A stretch of 64,000 nt of DNA, from contig JBANDB010000021.1 of NCBI GenBank assembly GCA_037576215.1, positions 434,001 through 498,000 of the forward strand. Reading direction: 5' to 3'. The notes under the pieces are model-generated. The model was given only the letters and a program-made list of their open reading frames with translations. It had not been told where the DNA came from and made no database searches. Source of the stretch: Armillaria gallica. Its lineage: Eukaryota > Basidiomycota > Agaricomycetes > Agaricales > Physalacriaceae. The translations under genes and the position numbers were made by a program. The stretch's first letter is position 1, and each line of letters opens with the position of its first letter. This document shows, one piece after another, positions 23,229-32,722 of the stretch.

Positions 23229-25030
23229 ATGACCGTTCGTCTCTCTCTCTCTCATCTTCATTCAAGCGATTTATTGACTATAAATTTACTTCAGCACGGC
23301 GGTCCTCCTAATACTCCTCTAGAGCATAGATGCCGCTACATGGAGGATGGTAAACCATGCCAGTGGAGCTTCAATAGACGGTACGACCGCGATAGGCACG
23401 AACGAAGCCACCTTCAAGGTGCCGCTCGTGTGAAGCAGTAAGCGATTTAATTTCTCAAAATCACCTGAATTATATCTGACAAAATTCGATACAGTCTCTA
23501 TTATTGTCCCCTCGGGACCAGCTGCCCCATGAAATTCAAAAACCTCCAGTTGGCCAACCTTCGCACGCACATCAAGACTGTCCAGTAAGTTCTCGCATCG
23601 TCTTCTCCTTCATTAAGCTCACGGTATTTATGTCACCAGCCGGGACATGAAGCATTTAATATGTCAAGTGTGTAGACCGTTCGTGCTTACCGCCGATCCA
23701 GTGGCTTTCGCACAGCACCAGGCAGAAAAACATGGCGGCTCACAGTCAGCACCATTACCTCGCATCTTCCCCATCCCCATCACTCCAGCTTCATCTTCCC
23801 CGACCTTCTCTCGATCTACTACCCCAGTGAGGATCAACTTGGTGCTACTCCCAACCCTCCTTCGTGCCCGACCAACTCCGACAACTCCAAAGCTCCCTCC
23901 CTGCTCCTTTATCGTGCACACCAAACCACCGCGCTCAGAAAGTCCGGACCTCGAGGCTCTTCTTCCCCCCTGCCGCTGCGACTGGTATGAGGTACCGAAA
24001 CCTTACCTTAATACATATTCCAGCGCCATTCCGAAACTTCGTGACTTTCTCTGGGACGAATGTGGCATTGAGCTCACTCCGCGTCATCCGGCTCTTCACC
24101 ATCTTCCTTCACCGCCGACGAGCTCCACCGAGTCCGAGCTGATGAGGAGTGAGTAGTGATGCCGCGACTCGGCTTAAAGTCGCTGAGCCGGTAAGCCGAG
24201 TCTTATTAAGCCGAGTCTGAGTCTTGATTGGCTCAGACTCATTCTAGGCTCAAGCTCATCAACTAGCCGGCTAAAGCCGGGCTCGAGTCGCTTTAGCCCG
24301 AATGAAGGTGCCTGATTTGGCCAACATCTTCTTGACCTTTATTCTCCCCTGGGACACATAAGCTCACACTCTGTATTATGTAAAATAAGCTTCCAACACA
24401 TATCGAGGAAAATAGACCTTCAAAATGCTCATTAATATCATCAAACGGAACAACCGAAGTTTGAGCATCAGTGCCCGTACAAATGCCGAGGTCAGTCCGA
24501 TGGATTTCCTAAAAAGGTGAAGGGACTGTAGTTTATAGCTATATTGAAGATGTACTTACAGATTTGTCAGTTGGACACCTCTATATCATCATGTATTGAT
24601 TCTGAAGGATGTTAGAAGGATGTACAAGGCATCTTGCCTTGGAAAGTGCGTTTTAACTTAGTGACTTCCTTTTTAGATCGTTAGTCTGAGCTCAAGTCGA
24701 CTTGAGCCGAAGTCTAGCTTAGCCGACATCATGGTTATGGACTTAAGCCGACTTGGCTAAGAACAATTACCAAAGTCGGCATAAGCCTAGCCGAGTTGAG
24801 TCTAGCCGAGTCGCGGCAACACTAGGAGTGAGAGTCCATACTCTTCACTCAGCCATAGTGGATTTTCCCCTTCCATCAGCCAAGCGACCACCAGCACAAC
24901 TACTTTTCAGTGGCCTGGTTCTCTACCAAAAACCAATCCGGTGAATGACACCCAATGCAGCCGCTTCCGGTTTGACGGCCGCAATGTCGTTTTCATGCAC
25001 CTCGACTCTCGGGTGTTGTCCGCTCCTTGA
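23229..25030 (+). pseudogene. C2H2 zinc-finger gene (copy B) interrupted by a MITE
   Basis: Exons 23229-23234 (ATG ACC), 23295-23437, 23495-23584 and 23640 onward join cleanly. Fingers: CRYMEDGKPCQWSFNRRYDRDRH, then CPLGTSCPMKFKNLQLANLRTH, then CQVCRPFVLTADPVAFAQH. Intron positions match copy A: after codon 2, before finger 2 and before finger 3. The last exon is cut at 24153 by an insertion whose first bases TAG form an in-frame stop, giving 251 residues. If 24154-24832 (element plus one 8-bp duplication) is removed, the frame continues for 65 codons to a TGA at 25028-25030, giving about 316 residues, close to the 329 of copy A. The truncated protein keeps all fingers and may still function. 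Confidence 0.8.
24154..24824. mobile_element. hAT-like MITE, 671 bp
   Basis: Terminal inverted repeats: the left end reads TAGTGATGCCGCGACTCGGC and the right end read in reverse complement is TAGTGTTGCCGCGACTCGGC (one mismatch). It is flanked by an 8-bp duplication GGAGTGAG at 24146-24153 and 24825-24832. An 8-bp target duplication and TAGTG-type ends fit the hAT superfamily. Subterminal regions carry many copies of AGCCGAGT/ACTCGGCT-like motifs in both directions. There is no transposase frame, so it is non-autonomous. Confidence 0.9.
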
Positions 25031-26163
25031 GAAAAACGACCTTGGACTGGAAAGGTTTGTCACGAATTCCTACCATGAGAACATTACAGCCATAATCCTC
25101 TCTCAAGTTTCCCGTTGTTATTTCTTACCTTGCCTTCTTGTTTTTACCTCTATCTTTCCTACTAGTACCGCTTTCTTATTGCTGTGACATCGTCCTGGTT
25201 TTGCTGTGCTCGCGCTATCAAATGGTTTCTGTATTCTTGCTAAGTACTTACAATCTACAATTGTTCTCAATCAATGTCATTCCGAGTCCTATGTATATAG
25301 GATTTCGGTCCTAATGTAAACCTGAACTTATCGTGGGAAATTCTATTTGGGCAATCAATCCATCACGGCTTTTGCCGACTTATTCACCTGAGCTCGCCGT
25401 GGGAACTTTTCTATTCAGTCCCGCCTTCTTCCGATTGCTTTCTCCGATTCTTTCCTTTCTACATGAACTATGGTTTATTCCCTTCGATTTGTTCCCTTTC
25501 TTTGTGCATAACTGTTGTGTCTCGTTCTGTTCCCCATTTCGGCTTTCTCGTGTTCGTTTGCCGCATCTACTCCCACGTGTCGCCTCAATAACTTTTTATT
25601 GTCTTTACCTTATTTTTATTGATGTACATATTTTCTCTCCACGAAACGTCGCTGTTATTTTGTGGTTACTCGTAGTATCGCCGAGCTTTCATTCACCGCG
25701 TCGCTGTTGTATTCATTGCTTGCTAATATTATTCTGTGTCCGTCACGTAACACACGTAAACCGTTCGATGTTCTGTTCTGATGTGGTGATGGCCATGCTT
25801 GGGCTGATAACCTCGGTGCCGAATCTTGCCGTGTTTTTTCTTTCTTTGCTTTCATTTGTCTTTACCCCCATTATTTGTCTCTCTTGTTTTTTTATTCGCC
25901 TACTTGTCGTGTTGTATATTTGTTTTTTCTGTCTACCCAACCGCATATTCACCGAATGTCCTTCAGTCCTCCATCTGTAGTCCCCCATTTTCTTCCGTAG
26001 CTTTCTGCTCGTTGCCCTCCCAGCATTTCTGCGTCGGCTGCTCCTCTTCGTCTTCATCACTGTACTCGAATCCGACCTTCCGCTTTACCTTCTGCGTACC
26101 ATGCCCGTATCCTTCGTGCTCTGTGTCTCTCTTTCGTTCTCTATCCGCATTCTGTTACACGGT

Positions 26164-26397
26164 TTAGTACGTTGTCCATTTGCATCGTGTATATAAACGG
26201 CTTACCATCGCATGCTCGCAGTTCACCAGTGCCAGTGCCCTGAGGATCAGCTTCGTTTTGACGCTGCCTCCTTTGCTCTTCATGAATACCACCGAGCATT
26301 GCGCTTCTGCTATGTCCCCTAGTCTGAACGACTGCGGCTTCGCGGGAATATACCTGTCGGCGACGTGTCTGTGAGCGTGTTTACTAATGTAGATCAA
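26164..26397 (-). pseudogene. Fragment of an unrecognised repeat-associated protein
   Basis: A 77-codon frame with FRLGDIAEAQCSVVFMKSKGG and LRALALVNCEHAM. It has the look of a C-terminal fragment of a protein that I have seen repeatedly in mushroom genomes but cannot name. It is oriented opposite to the protease-like frames next to it. Confidence 0.25.
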
Positions 26398-26446
26398 TGC
26401 TCACCTTTTCTTTCTGCCTTCCACCGTGCCCCAGTAATATTTTACA

Positions 26447-27332
26447 ATGTTATCTTCAGTGTGGATCATGTTTGCGCCAGCAAGTCGTGCGAGAACTCCG
26501 TTTGGGTCGATATCTTCCGTCAGAAAGCAAGACGCGATTGATAAACGGCATACCGTCCATGACGTGTCTGCTGCACGATATTCACCATCACAGCCATCTC
26601 CCGTGGGTTGTAGATGGCATAGCAACAGCTGTGCATACGACGTGACATTGTTTGTAATATACAACATGTGGAACATGCGACCTGCCAAATTTTCAGTCGC
26701 GTCTAATGACATGCGCAACGACTGGCTCCCCCTGATGGCCAAGTCGTCCCAAAGTTTCAACAACGGAGTCTATTCGTTAGAGGAGGTCAGAGAATTCATA
26801 AGAAGGAAACTGCACAGAGAGGTTCCGGGTGTGTTCATATACGGTCAAACTAAACTACTGCGAAGCTGTCATGACCCGCTGGACCAGAAGCCCCGAGATT
26901 TTCTCGACTATATCTGTATTCTGCGACGAAAATCATGTCTTCGAGCACTCCATGCAGCACTACTGCGTGATAAAGCCCACATCTGTCCGCCGTATCCTGC
27001 TAGACACCCTGCAGCAGTACATAAACATCTGCGCGGCTATGCCAATACCAGCAGGGGACGGCTCGGGATGCGAATACTGTGGGTTAAACAAGTACAAGAG
27101 ATACACATACCATGTAGCCCCACCAATCTTTACTGTATTCATGGCGCATGCGACTACCACTCCCGACGAAGGCATACAGATCGTAGTCGATGGACACGCA
27201 GTCCATTACAAAATAGTGGATGTCGTGTATTACAGACGGAGGCGCGTTTGGTACATCGACGGGGTGGACATGACACGAGACAGTGCCGGGAAAAAGCCTG
27301 ACATCTTAACGTACCGTCGGGCCGACTTATAA
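26447..27332 (+). pseudogene. USP-like cysteine protease relic
   Basis: The first frame contains GCRWHSNSCAYDVTLFVIYNMW, which looks like the Cys box of ubiquitin-specific-protease-like enzymes found in fungal repeats, then SLEEVREFIRRKLHREVPG. About 26840-26880 the coding character moves to another frame, which carries SVRRILLDTLQQYI, CEYCGLNKYKRYTYHVAPP with paired cysteines, and a C-terminal YKIVDVVYYRRRRVWYIDG resembling the His-box region; the expected His itself is not evident. The stop is at 27330-27332. The frame change and missing residue point to a decayed copy; an unrecognised intron could also explain the change. Confidence 0.45.
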
Positions 27333-27359
27333 ATATCAAATAGATACATAGGACTCGGA

Positions 27360-27865
27360 CCTGCCACGCGAATGCGATGGCCCTCACCCCACTAGTAAAT
27401 ATACGAGCTCATTGCAATCAATTGTTCTTGTCGCTAGCTTCATTCATATGGTCCTTGTATCAGGCATAGCTCGAGAATGCTAAATAGGACGATGCATCAT
27501 CACTGATCCATGACACAGCGCCATAGTTAGCGCCGTTGAGATGCAAATTATACTAGAATGGCAGAAGGCTGACAGAGAAAAGTCAGTCCAAGTCGACGGC
27601 GGTCCTATCTGCTGTGGGAGGTCGTTTCAGGACCCAGCAAGCCAGCTTCGACACGGTTTATATCAGCAGGCGATGTTAAAGTGAAGGAATCCAACCTACA
27701 TGACGTGATCTGAAGGACAATCGTGGCGGGAAGAGATTGAATTGACGTCGCCTCGCCACATATACCAAGCTTCCCTTCGCGTTCAAGTCTAAACTACAGA
27801 TTGAGCAGTAGGAGGATAAGAAGAAAAAGAACACATCGTGTTCACCGTTCGCGAGAAAGGGCACT
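27360..27865. other. Stretch without a supported gene
   Basis: No domain motif or convincing exon chain on either strand. Confidence 0.3.
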
Positions 27866-28950
27866 AGAAATTCTGCGTGGTCACCTGCGTGGTACCACGC
27901 TAGTGTGGTGCGTGGCCACGCAGCCACGCACGTCATTACCTGAACTCGAGTTGAACTCAGCTAATTTAATATGTATATACTGCATGATGCTCAGAATGCT
28001 TTCTCAAAGATATCCTTATGTTTGTCTTGTGTTCATTCGTGAGTTATCTCCAGAAAACATACCCGGGTGGAAATTTATTTCCAAGCTCAACTTCGCCAAT
28101 CACAGTGTTTAAACAGTGTTTTGAACTTCGGAACGATGGTTTCTAGTTACTACTGCATCTTAAATGCACATATATACGATTAGGAGATGGTTCTATGTTG
28201 AAACCTAGGTACTCTCTTGTTCTAAGTACTTAGAGATCTTAAACTAGTGTTGTAGACATGAGTTAATTATGAATTTTACATCAATACAGCTTCAATATAA
28301 CTTCAATGTGTCGAGGACTGTCCCAGTTGGTGATAAAAGACAATAACAGACGTCACTTTGATATGTGCAAATTTGCCCTAGACCACGCAGCCACGCAGCC
28401 ACGCAACCACACACGCAGGCTGACCACGCACAGCCATGCGGATTAACCACGCAGCCACGCGGACCACGCAGGCACCACGCAGGCTTCACATTGAGATCAC
28501 GTTGGTCCATACAAGCTTGCCTTCAGAAAGTGCATCATTTGTGTAATTTCCTTGAAATTGGCTCGTTTCTTTGGTGTCGCTCATACCAACTACAGAACAC
28601 CGTATTCTTCTCATGGTGTCATCCTCACAGGAACCCCACGTCGTGTACCTAATTATTTCTAGCTTAGATAACTGCTTCTAAGGCATTTTTATACTGTTAG
28701 GATACTCGTATGATTATCTACTTCAGCTACAATGTTTTTGATACTCTTGAACTTGGCAATGCCCTTCAAAATGATATTTTCATGATATTGACCATGTTTT
28801 AAAGGGCTTTGGTATCATAGCAAAGCATTAATGTCTGAATTTAATCCTTGCAGATCATAATAAAGCTGATCCTATGCAAGGAGCAACATAAATTACAGCG
28901 CTTCCGGAAAATAATGAGAATCGCGGGAAATGACGTCGTCATGTTTCCGA
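27866..28950. repeat. GCGTGG/CCACGC-rich repeat, long copy
   Basis: Opens with AAATTCTGCGTGGTCACCTG and a hairpin-rich block (27866-27937), and has a second block of CCACGCAGCC-type units in the opposite sense at 28381-28487. It ends with TACAGCGCTTCCGGAAAATA and ATGAGAATC near 28893-28925. The ends match the short copy at 19036-19225. No coding frame is supported. Confidence 0.55.
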
Positions 28951-29698
28951 ACCCAAATCAGCTTGTAAATACTCTTTTTGGTATATATGCTGTTGAATTG
29001 TTGACCCCTGACCAGTCTGAGAGTCGTGGCAGGAAATCCCTCCATATCGCAACATGTTTAAAGTCTCTTGATGAAATTCACCTGCATGCTGGGCATCCCC
29101 AAACGCGCGCCGCTCCCATGGAGCTAACGAGCGGAAGGAAAGCGTGCCACGGCCAGAAAGAATTGGATTCCGTAATTATGCCCCTCGACCTCGACGGCGG
29201 TGGCTGTCAGCTTTCTGACGCTCGTTAAAAGAGACTCCGACCGTACAGTGAAATCTTCAACAGAAGTGAAGTGGGTAGCGTCGACGGCGCGGTAATCAAA
29301 CGAATCCTATCCTTTGCTCGCGAGGTTCGTTGGTGGGAATCTGATGGCGTTGATGATCGGTATCCGTGAGATGAGCATGAATATCCAGGAAATATGCATT
29401 CAGCTCCTCCTCTCCGTATGGTCGATCATCATGGAACTTCCTAAGATGGGATGGCAGCAGCAGTATCATCGTAAAGTTCAGTTCTTTATAATTTTCTCGT
29501 AGCTGTTATAGCTCTCTCCGTTTCTGTGCTTCAACCATTCTCAGGTCAAGACTCAAAAGTAGCATCCAACGCGTCTAAATGAAATCCAACACAGCTGGTT
29601 CCCTTGCCCACTAACAAAGCCCGGCGGCGTCACGACCTCAGCGGGCGGTCGACCTGGTTACTGCATCTGATGGCCGCGAAAATTCATAGGTGTTTGGA
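28951..29698. other. Stretch without a supported gene
   Basis: Short open frames only (plus 28848-29228 begins in the repeat). The right end is the promoter side of the gene at 29802. Confidence 0.3.
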
Positions 29699-29706
29699 TA
29701 TAAAAG
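29699..29706 (+). promoter_or_regulatory. TATA box of the Tyr/Ser/Gly-rich gene
   Basis: TATAAAAG lies 96 bp upstream of the chosen ATG at 29802, a plausible distance for a short 5' UTR. Confidence 0.5.
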
Positions 29707-29801
29707 CAACCCTACCCGCCAGTGATGATTCTCCAATAGCCGGTCTATTCACGCACGCCCACAGACGATCACGACCCCTTCACGACTTTTCACGACCTCA
29801 A

Positions 29802-30062
29802 ATGATGCCATACGTTAGCTCTTACGCGTCCTCCTACTATCCTGGTAGCAGCAGAAGTGTCTACCCTTCATATGGCCGCAGCTACGGAATGCCTGTCCAG
29901 CATTACTATGGCACTCCGATGTCGTACGGTAGCCCATACGGGTATTCATCGTCGTCCTACTATGGCTCAACATATGGGTCTACACCTGTGGTTGTGTTGC
30001 CATCGAGACGCCATCATCGTAGCCATCGCCACCATCGCTCCAGAAGCTACTATCCATACTGA
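29802..30062 (+). CDS. Small Tyr/Ser/Gly-rich low-complexity protein, 86 aa
   Basis: From MMPYVSSYASSYYPGSS the protein is built of Tyr, Ser, Gly and Pro with repeated YGS/YYG units (SYGMPVQHYYG, PYGYSSSSYYG). A short VVVLPS stretch follows, then a His/Arg tail of HHRSHRHHRSR type ending SYYPY. There is no signal peptide, membrane segment or known domain. Such composition is typical of structural or condensate-forming proteins, but no function can be claimed. The start at 29802 is preferred over the frame's upstream ATG at 29604 because the repeat begins there and a TATA box lies 96 bp upstream. Confidence 0.6.
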   Translation: MMPYVSSYASSYYPGSSRSVYPSYGRSYGMPVQHYYGTPMSYGSPYGYSSSSYYGSTYGSTPVVVLPSRRHHRSHRHHRSRSYYPY

Positions 30063-30231
30063 ATGCGATGCAGGATGACCGATACTAATGAACGCCGGGA
30101 TGTAGTTCTGCATAGCATATCATGATAATATATTTGACGCAGGGAGGGGTTCTAAACCTGAATGAATGATTGAAATTACATGCCTAGAGGCGAAGGCTCA
30201 CAATTACACGGTTCTAGACATTGGTACAAAT

Positions 30232-31124
30232 TTATGCCGTATCGTCTTCCACCACGACCTCTACAGTATTACGGCTTTGCCACAGTGAGAGTCCTTTCTC
30301 AAAAACCTTATGGTTGACGCCATCCGGTACAAGGCAAAAGGTAACTCCTAGAGAATCGTCACCATCAGTACTGCGCACAGCTTCAATTGGTGTTGGTAGG
30401 TCAACCTAGTTGCTCTACTTCTTTGTTTCGATGCTCGTCGTCAAAGAAGAGCTAGAATCAATGCCTAGGTTAATAACCGCGATGTCAACCTGATGACAAT
30501 CGTACCATTTCAGAGTAAGGTATGCCCGTCTTCTCGTGAATTCGTTTAAAGTGCGTTATCTTTGAACCTGTGCTCCAAATTTGAGCGTTAGCGCTTAACA
30601 ACAAGTATGGAACGGATGCACCGGGATATATCTCCGCCTGATCAAAGAATTGGGCGGCCTTGAGAGGACTGGCTTCCTTATCACCATGCTTGGGCGGAAC
30701 AAGAAGAAGTGAGAGGGCCTGTCTGGCTCTGTAAGAAGGAGGATAAGTCTTGCGGATATAATCCTGCTGCCAGGGTATGTTTACAGTTTGGGAGCCGAAG
30801 TTCTCGATGCCGCCGCTATGATGACTTCTGCCTCCCGCAGTCGGTGAAGAATATGGGGGACATCCCGATAGAAAGAAATAGGCGAGTTATGTCTAAGACA
30901 AGATCAGGAAGAAAGCGTGGTACTAAAAAAATCAGAGTCTCGCCTATCGAGGATTTCGTTCAGGGTGTTCTTATGTCTATGCAGAGGCCCAGAAACGTGG
31001 GTATCTATCCATAGGTCCCACAGGGTATAGCTGGAATATAATGAGAAGTCAGCCGTCAAGTTAAGGATAAAATACTTTCGCACTCTAGATCGAAAGCTAC
31101 GAGCTTGGGATATCTCGTAGTCAT
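30232..31124 (-). CDS. Magnesium-dependent phosphatase-1 (HAD superfamily)
   Basis: Seven exons (31124-31084, 31030-30944, 30892-30785, 30728-30622, 30567-30506, 30451-30406, 30347-30232) join to 188 residues with no stop. The N-terminus is YPKLVAFDLDYTLW, the HAD nucleophile motif, with the first Asp of the motif before the first join and the second made across it. Then come ISFYRDVPHILHRLREA, the second HAD motif SRTSAPKLARQAL, AAQFFDQAEIYPGSKITHFKRI and the acidic motif LFFDDEHRNKEVEQLGVTF. This order is that of MDP-1 (PF12689), a cytosolic phosphatase proposed to act on tyrosine phosphate or damaged sugar adducts. The intron 30893-30943 needs a GC donor (GCGAGA); the remaining introns are GT-AG. 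None of these exons exceeds 120 bp, which hides the gene from simple ORF searches. Confidence 0.9.
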
Positions 31125-32089
31125 CCTGGAGGAGACGGTTCGAGGTTCGGCAAATAACGTATCACATGATACCTTTAGGGCAGGTCGAATCGCGGTGTGA
31201 AAAGACGAGACAGTCGGAGACATTCATCTTTTCCCAATGCTAGCGCTCATCACCAGGCAAATCTGAAAAGTTAGCATCTGGAAGGTTTTAGATAAAATGG
31301 CGTGGGTCTCTCGCTCGATTAGCCAATGCTCTGGAGTCTGGAGCTGCTTCCCATCATCAAACGTGTATGACTCCACGGGAATATTCGGTACAAGTTCTCT
31401 TTTAATGCCGCCCTATCTTCTGTAATTGACAATACTCAATGTAGCTTGATATATTCCTGGCTCATGCACATTCTACGGTATTGTTTCTCCCGGATCCCAA
31501 AATCACGTGTTCATCCCGCGTAACGAACGTCGAATGGCCGACCCTTTTGACTACTGTCCGAGACTGGTGGGCTATGTCCCTAGATCTCGACGAAGGGATC
31601 AAAGAGACGCGGGAGTCGTTGGAAGCGCCTTTCCTTCAAAAAAAAGCGGGACGTTGCAGATGGAAGACACTGGTATGCCCAATTTGCCTGCTATCGGATG
31701 ACGTACTCCGTGGAAAACTCTCGTAGTGCGCCACTGTGACCCTGCCATCCCCTCTGGCCGCTCACTCGCACCCTCACAAACTGGCGGGAGGTTGCTTTGT
31801 ATTTTCCGCATTTATGGTCTGCTTTGATCCTTGACTTTCCCCGATATGCATGCAAAATATTTAGTGATATACCTGTGGGGCTTTACCTTCAGCGATCTTT
31901 CTGTTTAAATTCGCAGTCATAGCTCGGCGGTCACCCACAGTTCTACTCTCACTGGAGACGAATGTCTCGATGAAAACACCTTCTGCATATTCGACTTAAA
32001 GCGTTGAAGTTTTTTTGGGCTACACCTTTCTTCGCTTCCATACGCTCAAGATGATAATCAAATCTCAAGCAACTTCGTCAGAAAGCGCC
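31125..32089. other. Mostly unannotated; one coding-like minus block
   Basis: On the minus strand near 31380-31275 the frame reads TFDDGKQLQTPEHWLIERE, which looks coding-like but has no recognised neighbours. No other support was seen. Confidence 0.25.
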
Positions 32090-32502
32090 GCCATGGTGGA
32101 TATATATTCCGAACACCTCCTCACCTCCTCAGCTTCGACTTGCTGCACGATGCAGATCCCCGCCGCATTTTACACCTTCCATGGTCGAAACTACCACGGA
32201 TGCTTCCGATGCTGGGATACTTTCAGGAAAGTGCCGTCAAAACACCGTCTCCCTATTGGAGCAGATCCGCGAACTTTCCGGATGAACATATCGTGTTGTC
32301 CTCTGTCCTGATGATCACAGCCCGGGAGGCACGCGAATCCTGGACCAGAACGACTGCCCACGTCGTCCAATGTCTTCAAGTTCCATCACTTATTCACCTC
32401 AATCTTTCTTCGGATCGTATCGAAATCAACTTCCCTGATTTAGGCGCCTCTACCACGTCCCTGACCAACCTTCGTCTGTCTTGGAATCTATACTATAGGT
32501 GA
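32090..32502 (+). pseudogene. F-box/LRR protein fragment
   Basis: A 120-codon frame (32140-32502) has LHLPWSKLPRM, similar to the LPWSNLT of the F-box gene at 19.8-21.2 kb. It ends with leucine-rich strands (PSLIHLNLSSDRIEINFPDLG, SLTNLRLSW). The F-box part and the C-terminus are missing, so this is a relic. Confidence 0.45.
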
Positions 32503-32722
32503 CCGCGGCAATTATGCGGCATCGATGCCACGCTGCATATGGCTTGCTACTAAGACCTTAGGTGCAATACTGGTATTCAGTCCTTATCTGAGACGTGCAG
32601 AACTTGAGCGTGACCCTTCTCTATGCTTCTATCTCTTACTTGTACGTAACCGCTCTCTGTGTGGATGTGTATATATAGTGTACCTAGTCTGGGATCGGTA
32701 CACCTCTTCCCCGTCTTCTGGC

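Larger units (their letters stand above)
25281..27359. mobile_element. Repeat unit with 16-bp inverted ends
   Basis: The left end TCCGAGTCCTATGTAT (25281-25296) is repeated in reverse complement at 27344-27359. The first 900 bases are strongly T/C-rich on the plus strand with a TATATAAAC at about 26192; the rest holds decayed coding sequence. The left 150-200 bases resem­ble the minus-strand segment at 2650-2480. I found no clear target duplication. It may be a DNA transposon or a rearranged LTR element. Confidence 0.45.

Noticed and set aside
24149..24828. Splicing of the MITE using its GTGAGT donor
   Set aside because: The strong donor at 24149 combined with any nearby AG acceptor does not keep the reading frame; only a weak donor at 24153 would.
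25333..25980. A 215-codon hydrophobic open frame that could be read as a membrane protein
   Set aside because: It lies in a strongly T/C-rich stretch where Phe, Leu and Ser codons arise by composition alone; no family motif, and it sits in a repeat leader.
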